From NCBI RefSeq assembly GCF_018918265.1, contig NZ_JAHLQC010000006.1, forward strand, positions 62,001-126,000: DNA of 64,000 nt, read 5' to 3'. This document shows positions 43,180 to 52,560 of the stretch, piece after piece (within the stretch, counting starts at the first letter, position 1; every line of letters starts with the position of its first letter). Position numbers and translations under genes: made by a program. The notes under the pieces are model-generated. The model saw only the letters and a program-made list of their open reading frames with translations, did no database searches and was not told the origin of the DNA. This stretch comes from Falcatimonas sp. MSJ-15 (lineage in GTDB: Bacteria > Bacillota > Clostridia > Lachnospirales > Lachnospiraceae).

Positions 43180-44853
43180 ATGAGACAGGTTGTAACGATA
43201 GGTAATCAGGATTTTGAAAAGCTAATTACAAATAATTATTTTTATATAGATAAGACTGGCCTGATTAAGGAATGGTGGGAGTCGGGTGATAGTGTAACTT
43301 TGATAACCAGACCGAGACGTTTTGGTAAGACTCTTAATATGGATATGCTAAAATGTTTTTTCTCTGTTGAATATTCAGAAAAAAGTGGACTTTTTAATAA
43401 TCTTAATATATGGAGATATGTAAAATACAGAGAACTTCAGGGAACATATCCGGTTATATTCTTAAGTTTTGCAGGCGTTAAAGAAGGCAATTCTAATGAT
43501 GTTAAGATGCATATAAAGGCACTTATAGCAAGACTTTATGAACAGAATAAAATGATTCTTTGGGATTTATTAAGTGATAATGAAAAAGAGCAATATAAGA
43601 GTGTTACTATGAATATGAGTGATGCTGAAGCTTCATTGTCGATTAATGCTTTGTGTATGTATCTTAATAGATATTATGGTAAGAAAGTAATAATACTTCT
43701 TGATGAATATGATACACCGATGCAGGAGGCTTATACTGGTGAATTCTGGGATGAATTTGCAGTATTTATAAGAAGTATTTTTAATGCAACATTTAAGAAC
43801 AATCCATATCTTGAACGTGCACTTATGACAGGAATCACAAGAGTATCTAAAGAGTCGATATTCTCTGATCTTAATAATCTTAATGTAGTTACGACAACTT
43901 CTAAAGAGTATGAAGACTGTTTTGGATTCACAGAAGAAGAAGTATATAAGGCACTTGAAGTATATAATATGTCTGATGAAAAAGAAAAAGTTAAGAAGTG
44001 GTATGATGGATTTACATTCGGAGATATAAGTGGTATCTACAATCCATGGTCGATAACGAATTATCTTGATAAGAGAGAGTATCGTGCATATTGGGCATAT
44101 ACAAGTTCTAACAGTCTGATTAATAGAATAATAAGAACAGCATCATCTGATATAAAGTGTAAGATGGAAGATTTGCTAAATAGTAAAGAGATAGTAGTTA
44201 ATTTTGACGAACAGATAGTATTTGACCAGTTAGGCAAGAATGACAGTGCAATATGGAGTCTTATGATGGCATCAGGATATCTTACAGCCAGTGAAGTTGA
44301 ATACAGGGGTGAACTTAGAACACCATGGTATCATCTTAAGATAACCAACCTTGAGACAAGAGCGATGTTTAATCAGATGTTCATTGACTGGTTTGGAAGT
44401 GTGCAGGAATCTTATGGAAGATTGGTGCAGGCGCTTATAAAAGGTGATATAGAGAGTATGAATGCTTATATGAACAGAATAACACTATCGACATTCAGTT
44501 TTTTTGATGTTGGAGGAGAATATCAGGAACCAGAGAGATTCTATCATGGATTTGTGCTTGGGCTTATGGCAGAGCAGACAGAGAATTATATTCTAAGATC
44601 AAATAGAGAGAGTGGATTTGGAAGATATGATGTTATGATGATACCAAAAAGAGAAGAACTTCCTGGAATAATAATGGAATTTAAAGTAAGAAGCAGTCGT
44701 AAGGAGAGAACACTTGAAGAGACAGTAAAAGCGGCACTTACACAGATAGAAGAGAATAACTATGATGAGGAATTACTTACTTTTGGAGTAAAAAAGGAGA
44801 GAATACTACATTATGGATTCGCATTTGATGGCAAGAAAGTGCTTATAGGATGA
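43180..44853 (+). CDS. AAA-ATPase-like protein with C-terminal PD-(D/E)XK nuclease-like domain
   Basis: This protein of about 557 residues is of the PF09820/PF08011 type. The N-terminus has FEKLITNNYFYIDKTGLIKE and the P-loop TRPRRFGKTLNMD (about 45-57). VIILLDEYDTPMQEA (about 170-184) is Walker B, and LMTGITRVSKESIFSDLNN follows. The end has the nuclease-like IIMEFKVR and the YGFAFDGKKVLI finish. The family is abundant in gut anaerobes and its function is unknown. ATG 43180 follows AGGTGGAG; a GTG at 43171 overlaps it. Confidence 0.82.
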   Translation: MRQVVTIGNQDFEKLITNNYFYIDKTGLIKEWWESGDSVTLITRPRRFGKTLNMDMLKCFFSVEYSEKSGLFNNLNIWRYVKYRELQGTYPVIFLSFAGVKEGNSNDVKMHIKALIARLYEQNKMILWDLLSDNEKEQYKSVTMNMSDAEASLSINALCMYLNRYYGKKVIILLDEYDTPMQEAYTGEFWDEFAVFIRSIFNATFKNNPYLERALMTGITRVSKESIFSDLNNLNVVTTTSKEYEDCFGFTEEEVYKALEVYNMSDEKEKVKKWYDGFTFGDISGIYNPWSITNYLDKREYRAYWAYTSSNSLINRIIRTASSDIKCKMEDLLNSKEIVVNFDEQIVFDQLGKNDSAIWSLMMASGYLTASEVEYRGELRTPWYHLKITNLETRAMFNQMFIDWFGSVQESYGRLVQALIKGDIESMNAYMNRITLSTFSFFDVGGEYQEPERFYHGFVLGLMAEQTENYILRSNRESGFGRYDVMMIPKREELPGIIMEFKVRSSRKERTLEETVKAALTQIEENNYDEELLTFGVKKERILHYGFAFDGKKVLIG

Positions 44854-44871
44854 TATATAAGGAGAAAAAAT

Positions 44872-46056
44872 ATGTTGTACAGTATCGCATTAATATTAAT
44901 AGTAGGAATGGCTTTTGGATGGATATGTAACAGGTGCAAATTGCCATCACTTCTTGGAATGTTACTTACGGGAATTATACTTGGCCCGTATGTACTTAAT
45001 CTTATTGATGATTCCATACTTGGAATATCATCAGAACTTAGGAAGATTGCTCTTATAATTATACTTACAAGAGCAGGGCTTGGACTTGATATATCAGGAC
45101 TTAAGAAGATTGGAAGACCGGCAGTTATGATGTGCTTTGTGCCAGCAACATTCGAACTTATTGGAATGTTAATATTAGCACCAAGACTTCTTGGCGTAAG
45201 TTATATGGAAGCAGCAGTTATGGGCGCTGTTCTTGCAGCAGTATCACCGGCAGTTGTAGTTCCAAGAATGGTAAAACTTATGGAAGAGGGGTATGGAACT
45301 GATAAAGGTATACCACAGGTTATTCTTGCCGGTGCATCAGTTGATGATGTATATGTAATTGTTCTTTTTACAACTTTTACAGGAATAATGCAGGGTAAAG
45401 GCATCTCTGTTATGAGTTTTATTAATATTCCGGTATCAATTATACTTGGAATACTTATAGGTCTTATTATAGGATATCTTTTTGCAAGATATTTTGAAAA
45501 AATGCATATAAGAGATACTATTAAAGTTGCACTTATTTTGTCGGTGTCATTTCTTCTTGTAACAGCAGAAGATGCACTTAATACTCCGATTACATTTTCT
45601 GCACTTATAGCAATTATGTTCATAGGTGTTGCACTTTCGAGATATCGCAAAGAAGTATCATTAAGAATCTCACAAAAATATAATAAACTTTGGGTGGTTG
45701 CAGAAGTATTTCTATTTGTTCTTGTAGGAGCAACAGTTAATATAGGATATCTGTCTAATGTAGGGCTTAGGGCAGTTATTCTTATAATATGTGCAATTAT
45801 GTTCAGAATGGCAGGTGTATATGTAAGTCTTCTTGGAACAAAGCTAGATAGTAAGGAGCGTATGTTTACTATGATGGCATATACACCTAAGGCAACCGTT
45901 CAGGCGGCAATAGGTGGAATACCACTTAGTATGGGACTTGCATGTGGAGAGATAACACTTACTGTGGCGGTACTTGCAATAGTGCTTACTGCACCACTTG
46001 GAGCATTTGCGATAGATATGTCTTATAAAAGGTTATTAAATAAAGAGAAAGACTAA
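44872..46056 (+). CDS. Cation:proton antiporter (CPA family)
   Basis: This 394-residue protein has about 11-12 membrane helices. The early GWICNRCKLPSLLGMLLTGIILGP is a typical CPA helix pair. ASVDDVYVIVLF (about 154-165) holds the acidic ion site, and MMAYTPKATVQAAIGGIP is the conserved late segment. It likely exchanges Na+ or K+ for protons. AAGGAG lies 9 nt before the ATG and 18 nt after the AAA gene stop. It precedes the metal island but has no visible metal link. Confidence 0.85.
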   Translation: MLYSIALILIVGMAFGWICNRCKLPSLLGMLLTGIILGPYVLNLIDDSILGISSELRKIALIIILTRAGLGLDISGLKKIGRPAVMMCFVPATFELIGMLILAPRLLGVSYMEAAVMGAVLAAVSPAVVVPRMVKLMEEGYGTDKGIPQVILAGASVDDVYVIVLFTTFTGIMQGKGISVMSFINIPVSIILGILIGLIIGYLFARYFEKMHIRDTIKVALILSVSFLLVTAEDALNTPITFSALIAIMFIGVALSRYRKEVSLRISQKYNKLWVVAEVFLFVLVGATVNIGYLSNVGLRAVILIICAIMFRMAGVYVSLLGTKLDSKERMFTMMAYTPKATVQAAIGGIPLSMGLACGEITLTVAVLAIVLTAPLGAFAIDMSYKRLLNKEKD

Positions 46057-46151
46057 GTATATAGAGTTAGTAAAATCTTTGCACAAATTAGAGAAAATAG
46101 CTTATCAACCAATAACATTATAAAAATAATATGAAGAAATAGAAAAACTCC

Positions 46152-46180
46152 TTGACAATCATTTAAACGTATGTTTAAAT
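46152..46180 (+). promoter_or_regulatory. cadA promoter with ArsR-type operator
   Basis: TTGACA (46152-46157) and TTAAAT (46175-46180) are 17 nt apart. The palindrome ATTTAAAC-GTAT-GTTTAAAT (46161-46180) fills the spacer and the -10. The 12-2-12-like layout is that of ArsR/SmtB sites. The same site recurs at 51984. Confidence 0.75.
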
Positions 46181-46237
46181 GTTCATATAAGAAAAAGATA
46201 TTTGAATAAAAATATATTAATGATTGGAGGAGTTATT

Positions 46238-48103
46238 ATGACGAAGAAGCAGAAAAAGGTTCTATATAGAATTATTATTGCATTGGTACTTCTTGTAGTG
46301 ATTGAATTCATACCTGCAGATGGTTATCTTAGTCTTTTACTATATATTATACCATATCTCGTTATAGGATATGATATTCTTAAGAAAGCGGGACTTGGAA
46401 TTATTCATGGTCAGGTGTTTGATGAGAATTTCCTTATGGCGATTGCGACAGTTGGAGCTATGGCTCTTGGTGATTATAAGGAAGGTTCAGCAGTTATGTT
46501 ATTCTATCAGATTGGTGAATTATTCCAGAGTTATGCAGTTGGTAAGAGTCGTAAGAATATAACAGAACTTATGGATATCAGACCAGATTATGCTAATATT
46601 GAAGAAGACGGCGAACTTGTAGAAGTTGATCCTGATGATGTTGAGATAGGAACAGTTATTGTTGTAAAACCGGGTGAGAAAGTGCCAATTGATGGTATTG
46701 TTGTAAGCGGTACATCAACACTTAATACAAGTGCTCTTACAGGTGAGAGTGTTCCAAGAGAAGTTAAGGAAGGCGATGAGATTATAAGCGGATGTGTTAA
46801 TCTTACAGGTCTTCTAAAGATAGAGACTACAAAAGAATTCGGTGATTCAACAGTATCTAAGATACTTGATCTTGTTGAGAATTCAAGTATGAAAAAAGCG
46901 AGAACAGAGAATTTTATATCAAGATTTGCTAAATATTATACACCTTGTGTATGCATAGGTGCACTTGTACTTGCGATACTTCCACCAGTTGTAAGAATGA
47001 TATTCATGGGCATATCGCCTATGTGGAGTGAGTGGATTATAAGAGCACTTACATTCCTTGTAATAAGCTGTCCATGTGCACTTGTAATATCAATACCACT
47101 TAGCTTTTTTGGAGGAATCGGAGGAGCTTCATCAAAAGGTATTCTTGTAAAAGGTTCTAATTATCTTGAACTCTTATCACAGACTAAGTATATCGTATTT
47201 GATAAGACAGGAACACTTACAAAAGGTGTATTTGAAGTTACAGATATTAGCCCTAATGGAATGAGTAAGGAAGAACTTCTAGAATATACAGCTTATGCAG
47301 AGAGTTATTCAGATCATCCAATCAGTAAAAGTCTTAAAATGGCTTATGGCAAAGATATTGATAAGACAAAAGTAAGTGATGTAGAGAATGTATCAGGTCA
47401 TGGAATAATTGCATACGTTAATGGACATAGAGTATGTGCCGGTAATATAAAGCTTATGAAAAAAGAGAATGTATCTTATGAGATTCCATCAAAAACAGGT
47501 ACAGAGGTTCATGTAGCGATTGATGGCAAATATGCAGGCTATGTTATTATATCAGATGTTATTAAGAGTAATTCAAAAATAGCAATTAGTGGTCTTAAGG
47601 CTGCAGGTGTTAAAAAGACAGTTATGCTTACAGGAGATTCAAAAAAAGTAGCCGAGTCTGTAGCAAAAGAGATAGGTATTGATGAAGTTAAGAGTGAACT
47701 TTTACCGGCAGATAAAGTCGCAGAAGTAGAGGCATTATTAGCAAAGAAAGGTGACAAAGAGAGACTTGCATTCGTTGGTGATGGTATTAATGATGCACCT
47801 GTTTTATCAAGAGCAGACATAGGTATTGCAATGGGAGCACTTGGTTCTGACGCAGCAATAGAAGCAGCGGATATTGTTCTTATGGATGATGATCCTGCTA
47901 AGATTGCACTTGCAATGAAGATATCAAGAAAGACACTTAGAATAGTATATGAGAATATTGTATTTGCTCTTTTAGTAAAAGCTATCTGTCTTATCCTTGG
48001 TGCAATAGGTGTTGCTAATATGTGGTGGGCAATATTTGCAGATGTTGGTGTAATGGTTATTGCAGTTCTTAATGCAACAAGAGCATTAAGAGTTGGCAAA
48101 TAG
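46238..48103 (+). CDS. cadA: Cd/Zn/Pb-exporting P1B-type ATPase
   Basis: This protein of about 621 residues has the metal motif CPC (about 278-280), the phosphorylation site DKTGT (D322), TGES actuator (about 169), HP in SDHPISKS and the GDGINDAP hinge. It lacks any N-terminal HMA domain; a free HMA protein under the same operator sits at 52164. The start at ATG 46238 follows GGAGG. It exports divalent soft metals and is followed by its ArsR sensor. Zn/Cd/Pb preference is inferred from that sensor and the CPC-type core. Confidence 0.88.
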   Translation: MTKKQKKVLYRIIIALVLLVVIEFIPADGYLSLLLYIIPYLVIGYDILKKAGLGIIHGQVFDENFLMAIATVGAMALGDYKEGSAVMLFYQIGELFQSYAVGKSRKNITELMDIRPDYANIEEDGELVEVDPDDVEIGTVIVVKPGEKVPIDGIVVSGTSTLNTSALTGESVPREVKEGDEIISGCVNLTGLLKIETTKEFGDSTVSKILDLVENSSMKKARTENFISRFAKYYTPCVCIGALVLAILPPVVRMIFMGISPMWSEWIIRALTFLVISCPCALVISIPLSFFGGIGGASSKGILVKGSNYLELLSQTKYIVFDKTGTLTKGVFEVTDISPNGMSKEELLEYTAYAESYSDHPISKSLKMAYGKDIDKTKVSDVENVSGHGIIAYVNGHRVCAGNIKLMKKENVSYEIPSKTGTEVHVAIDGKYAGYVIISDVIKSNSKIAISGLKAAGVKKTVMLTGDSKKVAESVAKEIGIDEVKSELLPADKVAEVEALLAKKGDKERLAFVGDGINDAPVLSRADIGIAMGALGSDAAIEAADIVLMDDDPAKIALAMKISRKTLRIVYENIVFALLVKAICLILGAIGVANMWWAIFADVGVMVIAVLNATRALRVGK

Positions 48104-48125
48104 AGTAAGAAAGGTGATTAATGGA

Positions 48126-48494
48126 ATGAAACATTATAATATGCCACATGATCATGGACAGAATATAGATACAGTCTTAGAGAGAATGCCATGTATGGAT
48201 TCTTTTACAAGTGTAGCTGCATTGTTTAAACAGATGTCAGATAGTACAAGACTTAGAATACTGTGGCTTTTGTGCCATTGTGAGGAATGTGTGAGTAATA
48301 TATCAGCTGCTATGCAGATGAGCGATCCGGCAGTTTCACATCATCTTAGCGTACTTAAGAAGTCTGGGCTTATAACTAGCAGACGAGATGGCAAGGAAGT
48401 ATACTATAAGATTGCAGATAATGAACAGACTAAGCTGCTTCATGAAGTTATGGATAGACTGTTTGAAGTAGAGTGTCCTTGCACAGAAAGTTAA
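48126..48494 (+). CDS. ArsR/SmtB family metal-sensing repressor
   Basis: This protein of about 122 residues has a winged helix with SDPAVSHHLSVLKKSGLI as the recognition segment. The metal site appears as LLCHCEECVSNIS, a variant of the CadC/ELCVCDL alpha-3 site, with further ligands in the His/Cys-rich N-terminus (MPHDHG, MPCMD) and the tail (ECPC). It should release the operators at 46161 and 51994 on binding Cd, Pb or Zn. ATG 48126 follows AAAGGTG. Confidence 0.88.
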   Translation: MKHYNMPHDHGQNIDTVLERMPCMDSFTSVAALFKQMSDSTRLRILWLLCHCEECVSNISAAMQMSDPAVSHHLSVLKKSGLITSRRDGKEVYYKIADNEQTKLLHEVMDRLFEVECPCTES

Positions 48495-48630
48495 CTTTAA
48501 ACCACCTAAAGGCAGTGTTTTTTCGCCTATGACAAACGAAAGATTTTATATATGAACGTGCTTAAAACCGAGAATTGTAAAATAAATAATAATAAATAAC
48601 AATATAAAATATCAATGTAATTCTATATAT

Positions 48631-48684
48631 CGACCTTGAAAAGTTAGAAATAAAAAGCTAACGATTTGAGGTCGGTATTTTTTT
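48631..48684 (+). terminator. Terminator of the cadA-arsR unit
   Basis: CGACCT (48631-48636) pairs with AGGTCG (48669-48674) around an inner GTTAG/CTAAC stem, followed by a seven-T run. Confidence 0.7.
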
Positions 48685-48695
48685 ATAAAAAAATC

Positions 48696-48746
48696 TTGAC
48701 ACTTGTGTAAAATAAGTGTATCTTAAAGATACCCCTAGGGGGTATA
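48696..48746 (+). promoter_or_regulatory. csoR-copA promoter with CsoR operator
   Basis: TTGACA (48696-48701), 17-nt spacer, TATCTT (48719-48724). Directly after it, ATACCCCTAGGGGGTAT (48729-48745) is the GC-rich pseudo-palindrome bound by CsoR proteins. A further TATACCCGACCTAGG lies at 48765-48779. Confidence 0.8.
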
Positions 48747-48825
48747 CAAAGCCCGATAAAAATGTATACCCGACCTAGGAGTGATAGAAATATTTCATGC
48801 ATAGATGAGAAAAGGAATGATGTAT

Positions 48826-49197
48826 ATGAGTTGTAAATGTGGCAATGATAGTACGAGAGAAATATATAAGGAAGATGGGAAGCTGATAGATGCAAATACA
48901 GAGACAGAGGAAGGCGGTGTAAAACACAAGTTAAGAGCAGACAGTGAGAAAAAGGCACTTATGACAAGACTTGCCAAGATTGAAGGTCAGGTAAGAGGTG
49001 TTAAAGCGATGGTTGAGGATGACAGATATTGTGTAGATATTCTTACACAGGTATCAGCAATTCAGGCAGCACTTAATTCTTTTAACAAGGAATTGCTTGC
49101 AAGACATATTAAGTCATGTGTTGCAGATGATATCAGGGAAGGCAATGAAGAAGCTGTGGATGAATTATGTGAGTTACTTAAGAAGCTTATGAAGTAA
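48826..49197 (+). CDS. csoR: CsoR-type copper-sensing repressor
   Basis: This protein of about 123 residues has the four-helix DUF156 fold: RLAKIEGQVRGVKAMVED, then RYCVDILTQVSAIQAAL with the first copper Cys, and RHIKSCV with the His and second Cys. An N-terminal extension (CKCGNDS) adds a CxC. AAAGGA lies 9 nt before ATG 48826. It is followed by copA after 22 nt and preceded by its own operator. Confidence 0.92.
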   Translation: MSCKCGNDSTREIYKEDGKLIDANTETEEGGVKHKLRADSEKKALMTRLAKIEGQVRGVKAMVEDDRYCVDILTQVSAIQAALNSFNKELLARHIKSCVADDIREGNEEAVDELCELLKKLMK

Positions 49198-49219
49198 CAT
49201 AGACTAAGAGGTGATTATT

Positions 49220-51964
49220 ATGAAGGAGAAGTTTGATGTAACAGGTATGACATGTTCTGCGTGTTCATCACATGTAGAGAAGAGCGTATCGAAGGTAGAC
49301 GGAGTTACAAAAGTTAGTGTTAATCTTCTTACTAATAGTATGCTGGTTGAATATGAAGAGGATAAGACTAATGCAGATAATATTATAGAAGCTGTAGAAG
49401 ATGCAGGATATGGTGCAAGTGTGCAGAACGTGAGGGGAGATGCTAAAAATAGTGATGCAGGAAGTAATAGTGCGGAAGGTCGTAGAGAAAAAGATGCGAT
49501 TGCTAACGAGAAGAAGAATATGAAGATGCGACTTATAGTATCAGTAGTATGTCTTATTCCACTTATGTATGTGTCGATGGGACATATGATATATAATGCA
49601 CTTAATCTTCCGATGCCGGCATTTGATGAGAAGTTTATTCATGGTAACAGTAATGCGATAACACATGCATTTACACAATTTTTGCTATTACTTCCAATAC
49701 TTGCTGTTAATAAGAAGTATTTTATTAATGGATTTAAGACACTTAAGAATAAGAGTCCTAATATGGACAGTCTTATAGCTATCGGAGCAAGTGCAGCAAT
49801 TCTATATGGAATATATGCAATATATAGAATAGGATATGGACTTGGTTATGGTGATATGGAACTTGTTATGAAATATAATCATGACTTGTATTTTGAATCA
49901 GCAGGAACGATACTTACACTTATAACAGTAGGTAAGTACCTTGAGAGTCGTTCAAAAGGCAGAACAAGTGAAGCTATAACTAAGCTTATTGATATGGCAC
50001 CTAAGAAAGCGACAGTTATAAGAGATGGCAAAGAGATGGTAATTGCAGCCGCAGATATAGTAAAAGATGATATTTTTATAGTAAAACCGGGAGAAGCAGC
50101 ACCAGTCGATGGAATAATAACAGAAGGTAAATCATCTTTTGATGAGTCAGCTGTTACAGGAGAGAGTATACCAGTTCTAAAGAGCGAAGGCGATAATATT
50201 ATCTCAGCTACTATTAATAAGTCAGGACTTATAAAAGCAAAAGCGACAAGAGTTGGTGAAGATACTACAATATCTCAGATTATAAAACTTGTTGAAGAAG
50301 CAAGTCAGAGCAAAGCTCCGATTGCAAAACTTGCAGATAAGATTGCCGGTGTATTTGTTCCGGTTGTAATAACAATAGCACTCATAACAGGAATTATCTG
50401 GCTTATAAGTGGTGCAACATTTGAATTCGCAATGTCAAGTGCGATAGCAGTTCTTGTAATATCATGTCCTTGTGCATTAGGACTTGCAACACCGGTTGCT
50501 ATAATGGTAGGAACAGGCAAAGGTGCAGAGAATGGAATACTTATAAAGTCGGGTGAAGCACTTGAGACGGCACATCTTACAGATGTAGTAGTAATGGATA
50601 AGACAGGTACTATTACAAAAGGAAAGCCGGTAGTTACTGATATTACAGCAGATGGAATGAGTGACAGAGAACTTCTCTATATAGCAGGCACTCTTGAAAA
50701 AGGAAGTGAACATCCATTATCAGAAGCGATTGTAAACTGGTGTGTAGATAATGGTATCGAATTATCGAATGTAAAAGAATTTACCGCAGTATTTGGAAGA
50801 GGAATAAGTGGTAAAGTTGATGGAAAACAGTATTATGCCGGTAATATAAGATATATGGAAGAACTTAAAGTCCATCTTAAAGACAGTATTAAGAATGTAG
50901 CAGACAGATACTCAAGAAATGGTAAGACACCACTTATATTTGCCGATACTGATAAAGTGATAGGTATAATAGCAGTTGCTGATGTTGTAAAAGAAAGCTC
51001 TAAAGCTGCTATTAAGGAATTTAAGAATATGGGCATTGAAGTTGTTATGTTAACTGGTGATAATGAAGTTACAGCCAATGCCATAAAAGAGCAGGTCGGA
51101 ATTGATAAAGTAATAGCAGGTGTACTTCCTGATGAGAAGGAAGCTGAGATTGCAAAACTTAAAGCAGCAGGACACAATGTTGCAATGATTGGTGATGGTG
51201 TTAATGATGCACCGGCACTTGCGTCAGCCGATACAGGAATAGCAATCGGAGCAGGTACAGATGTTGCAATAGAGAGTGCTGATATTGTGCTTATGCATAG
51301 TGATCTGTATGATGCTGTTAATGCAGTAAGACTTAGCAAAGCTGTAATAAAGAATATAAAGGAGAACTTATTCTGGGCATTTTTCTATAATTCAATAGGA
51401 ATACCTGTTGCAGCAGGAGTATTATATCCGGCATTTGGAATAAAACTGAATCCGATGATTGGTGCAGCAGCCATGAGCCTTAGCAGTATATGCGTTGTAA
51501 GTAATGCATTAAGATTAAGACATCTTAAGTTTAAGAATAATAGAACTAATAATAGTAGAAATAATAATAGTACTGAGCAAAAAGATAATAAGAAGATAAG
51601 TAATAATGAATCATTTAAGGCATGTAATAACACAGTATCTAATAATGGATTATGTGATATTAGTAAAAAAACAGCCGGTGAGATAGATAATAATTATATA
51701 ACAAGCACATCAAAAAGAGAATGTGCAGTTAAGAAAGAAGAGGTAGATAATATGAAGACTTTTACAATTAGTATCGAAGGAATGATGTGTGGACACTGTA
51801 CAGGACGTGTCGAAAAGGCATTAAAGGGAGTAGCAGGTGTAAGTGAAGTAACTGTAAGCCTTGAGAATAAGAATGCAATAGTAAAAGCATCAGATGAAGT
51901 AACAGCTGATACATTAAGAGATGTTGTAGCTAATGAAGGTTACGAAGTAGTTAATGTAGAGTAA
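49220..51964 (+). CDS. copA: Copper-exporting P1B-type ATPase with C-terminal CopZ domain
   Basis: This protein of about 914 residues has N-terminal HMA GMTCSAC (C12, C15), TGES (about 313), CPC (416-418), DKTGT (D460), SEHPLSEA and GDGVNDAPA. After the last helices comes an Asn/Ser-rich linker (about 775-840), unlike the rest in composition. Then follows a second full HMA domain, starting at Met845 with GMMCGHC (C857, C860). A ribosome-binding-like AAGAAGAGG lies before that Met. CopA with HMA at both ends is unusual. AGAGGTG precedes ATG 49220. Confidence 0.92.
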   Translation: MKEKFDVTGMTCSACSSHVEKSVSKVDGVTKVSVNLLTNSMLVEYEEDKTNADNIIEAVEDAGYGASVQNVRGDAKNSDAGSNSAEGRREKDAIANEKKNMKMRLIVSVVCLIPLMYVSMGHMIYNALNLPMPAFDEKFIHGNSNAITHAFTQFLLLLPILAVNKKYFINGFKTLKNKSPNMDSLIAIGASAAILYGIYAIYRIGYGLGYGDMELVMKYNHDLYFESAGTILTLITVGKYLESRSKGRTSEAITKLIDMAPKKATVIRDGKEMVIAAADIVKDDIFIVKPGEAAPVDGIITEGKSSFDESAVTGESIPVLKSEGDNIISATINKSGLIKAKATRVGEDTTISQIIKLVEEASQSKAPIAKLADKIAGVFVPVVITIALITGIIWLISGATFEFAMSSAIAVLVISCPCALGLATPVAIMVGTGKGAENGILIKSGEALETAHLTDVVVMDKTGTITKGKPVVTDITADGMSDRELLYIAGTLEKGSEHPLSEAIVNWCVDNGIELSNVKEFTAVFGRGISGKVDGKQYYAGNIRYMEELKVHLKDSIKNVADRYSRNGKTPLIFADTDKVIGIIAVADVVKESSKAAIKEFKNMGIEVVMLTGDNEVTANAIKEQVGIDKVIAGVLPDEKEAEIAKLKAAGHNVAMIGDGVNDAPALASADTGIAIGAGTDVAIESADIVLMHSDLYDAVNAVRLSKAVIKNIKENLFWAFFYNSIGIPVAAGVLYPAFGIKLNPMIGAAAMSLSSICVVSNALRLRHLKFKNNRTNNSRNNNSTEQKDNKKISNNESFKACNNTVSNNGLCDISKKTAGEIDNNYITSTSKRECAVKKEEVDNMKTFTISIEGMMCGHCTGRVEKALKGVAGVSEVTVSLENKNAIVKASDEVTADTLRDVVANEGYEVVNVE
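51752..51964 (+). CDS. Possible internal start giving free CopZ copper chaperone
   Basis: In-frame ATG 51752 within copA has AAGAAGAGG about 8 nt upstream. It would yield a 70-residue CopZ-like HMA protein (GMMCGHC) ending with CopA. Equally, it may only be the fused domain of CopA. Confidence 0.35.
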   Translation: MKTFTISIEGMMCGHCTGRVEKALKGVAGVSEVTVSLENKNAIVKASDEVTADTLRDVVANEGYEVVNVE

Positions 51965-51983
51965 GATTATAATTAAATAGTAG

Positions 51984-52012
51984 TTGACAAATAATTAAAT
52001 ATATGTTTAAAT
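51984..52012 (+). promoter_or_regulatory. Promoter with second ArsR-type operator
   Basis: TTGACA (51984-51989), then the near-palindrome ATTAAAT-ATAT-GTTTAAAT (51994-52012), in the same register as at the cadA promoter. The trailing GTTCATATAA is also shared. It drives the HMA gene at 52164. Confidence 0.7.
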
Positions 52013-52163
52013 GTTCATATAAACAAGAATTCAAATGATTACGATGTTAAACAGAATTATATTAATTAATGTTATTATAGAATATTAATATCGTTAATAT
52101 CATTTGTAACATTGAAGGGCTCTTAATAAATAATAATATATAATATCGGAAGGAGTTTTTATT

Positions 52164-52382
52164 ATGAAGAAAACATATAAGATTGAAGTTGATTGTGCAG
52201 CATGTGCATTAAAGATGGAAGAAGCTACTAAGAAGGTTACAGGTGTTAAGGATGCAACAGTTTCATTCATGACACAGAAGATGAAAGTTGAATTTGAAGA
52301 TGGCGTTGAAGCACAGCCTGTAATGGATACAGTATTAAAAGAATGTAAGAAAGTTGAATCAGATTGTGAGATATTCTTCTAA
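52164..52382 (+). CDS. Stand-alone HMA-domain metal chaperone
   Basis: This 72-residue protein is a single ferredoxin-like HMA fold with the ligand loop DCAACALKM (C13, C16 region) lacking the usual GMTC lead, as in Zn/Cd-type HMA domains. Because it shares the ArsR-type operator with cadA, and CadA here lacks an HMA domain, it may serve CadA in trans. GGAAGGAG precedes the ATG. Confidence 0.82.
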   Translation: MKKTYKIEVDCAACALKMEEATKKVTGVKDATVSFMTQKMKVEFEDGVEAQPVMDTVLKECKKVESDCEIFF

Positions 52383-52430
52383 TTATGTGATTACATTATT
52401 ATATTGGCAAGTTTTATTATATGATAGCAA

Positions 52431-52464
52431 AAGAGTGGATAACGATTAAGTTACCCACTCTTAC
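52431..52464 (+). terminator. Rho-independent terminator
   Basis: AAGAGTGG (52431-52438) pairs with CCACTCTT (52455-52462), with extra inner pairs. Confidence 0.75.
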
Positions 52465-52560
52465 TGTATAAAGACAGATACATATAATAGATATATACAA
52501 TCTGTATTTATACGACTACAATTTGTTATTTTTTTGATTATGATACAATTAATAATAAGA

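Noticed and set aside
50833-51339. Long antisense frame inside copA
   Set aside because: It is a Ser/Ala/Thr-rich shadow of the ATPase P domain, without its own ribosome binding site. Similar shadows occur inside cadA and feoB.
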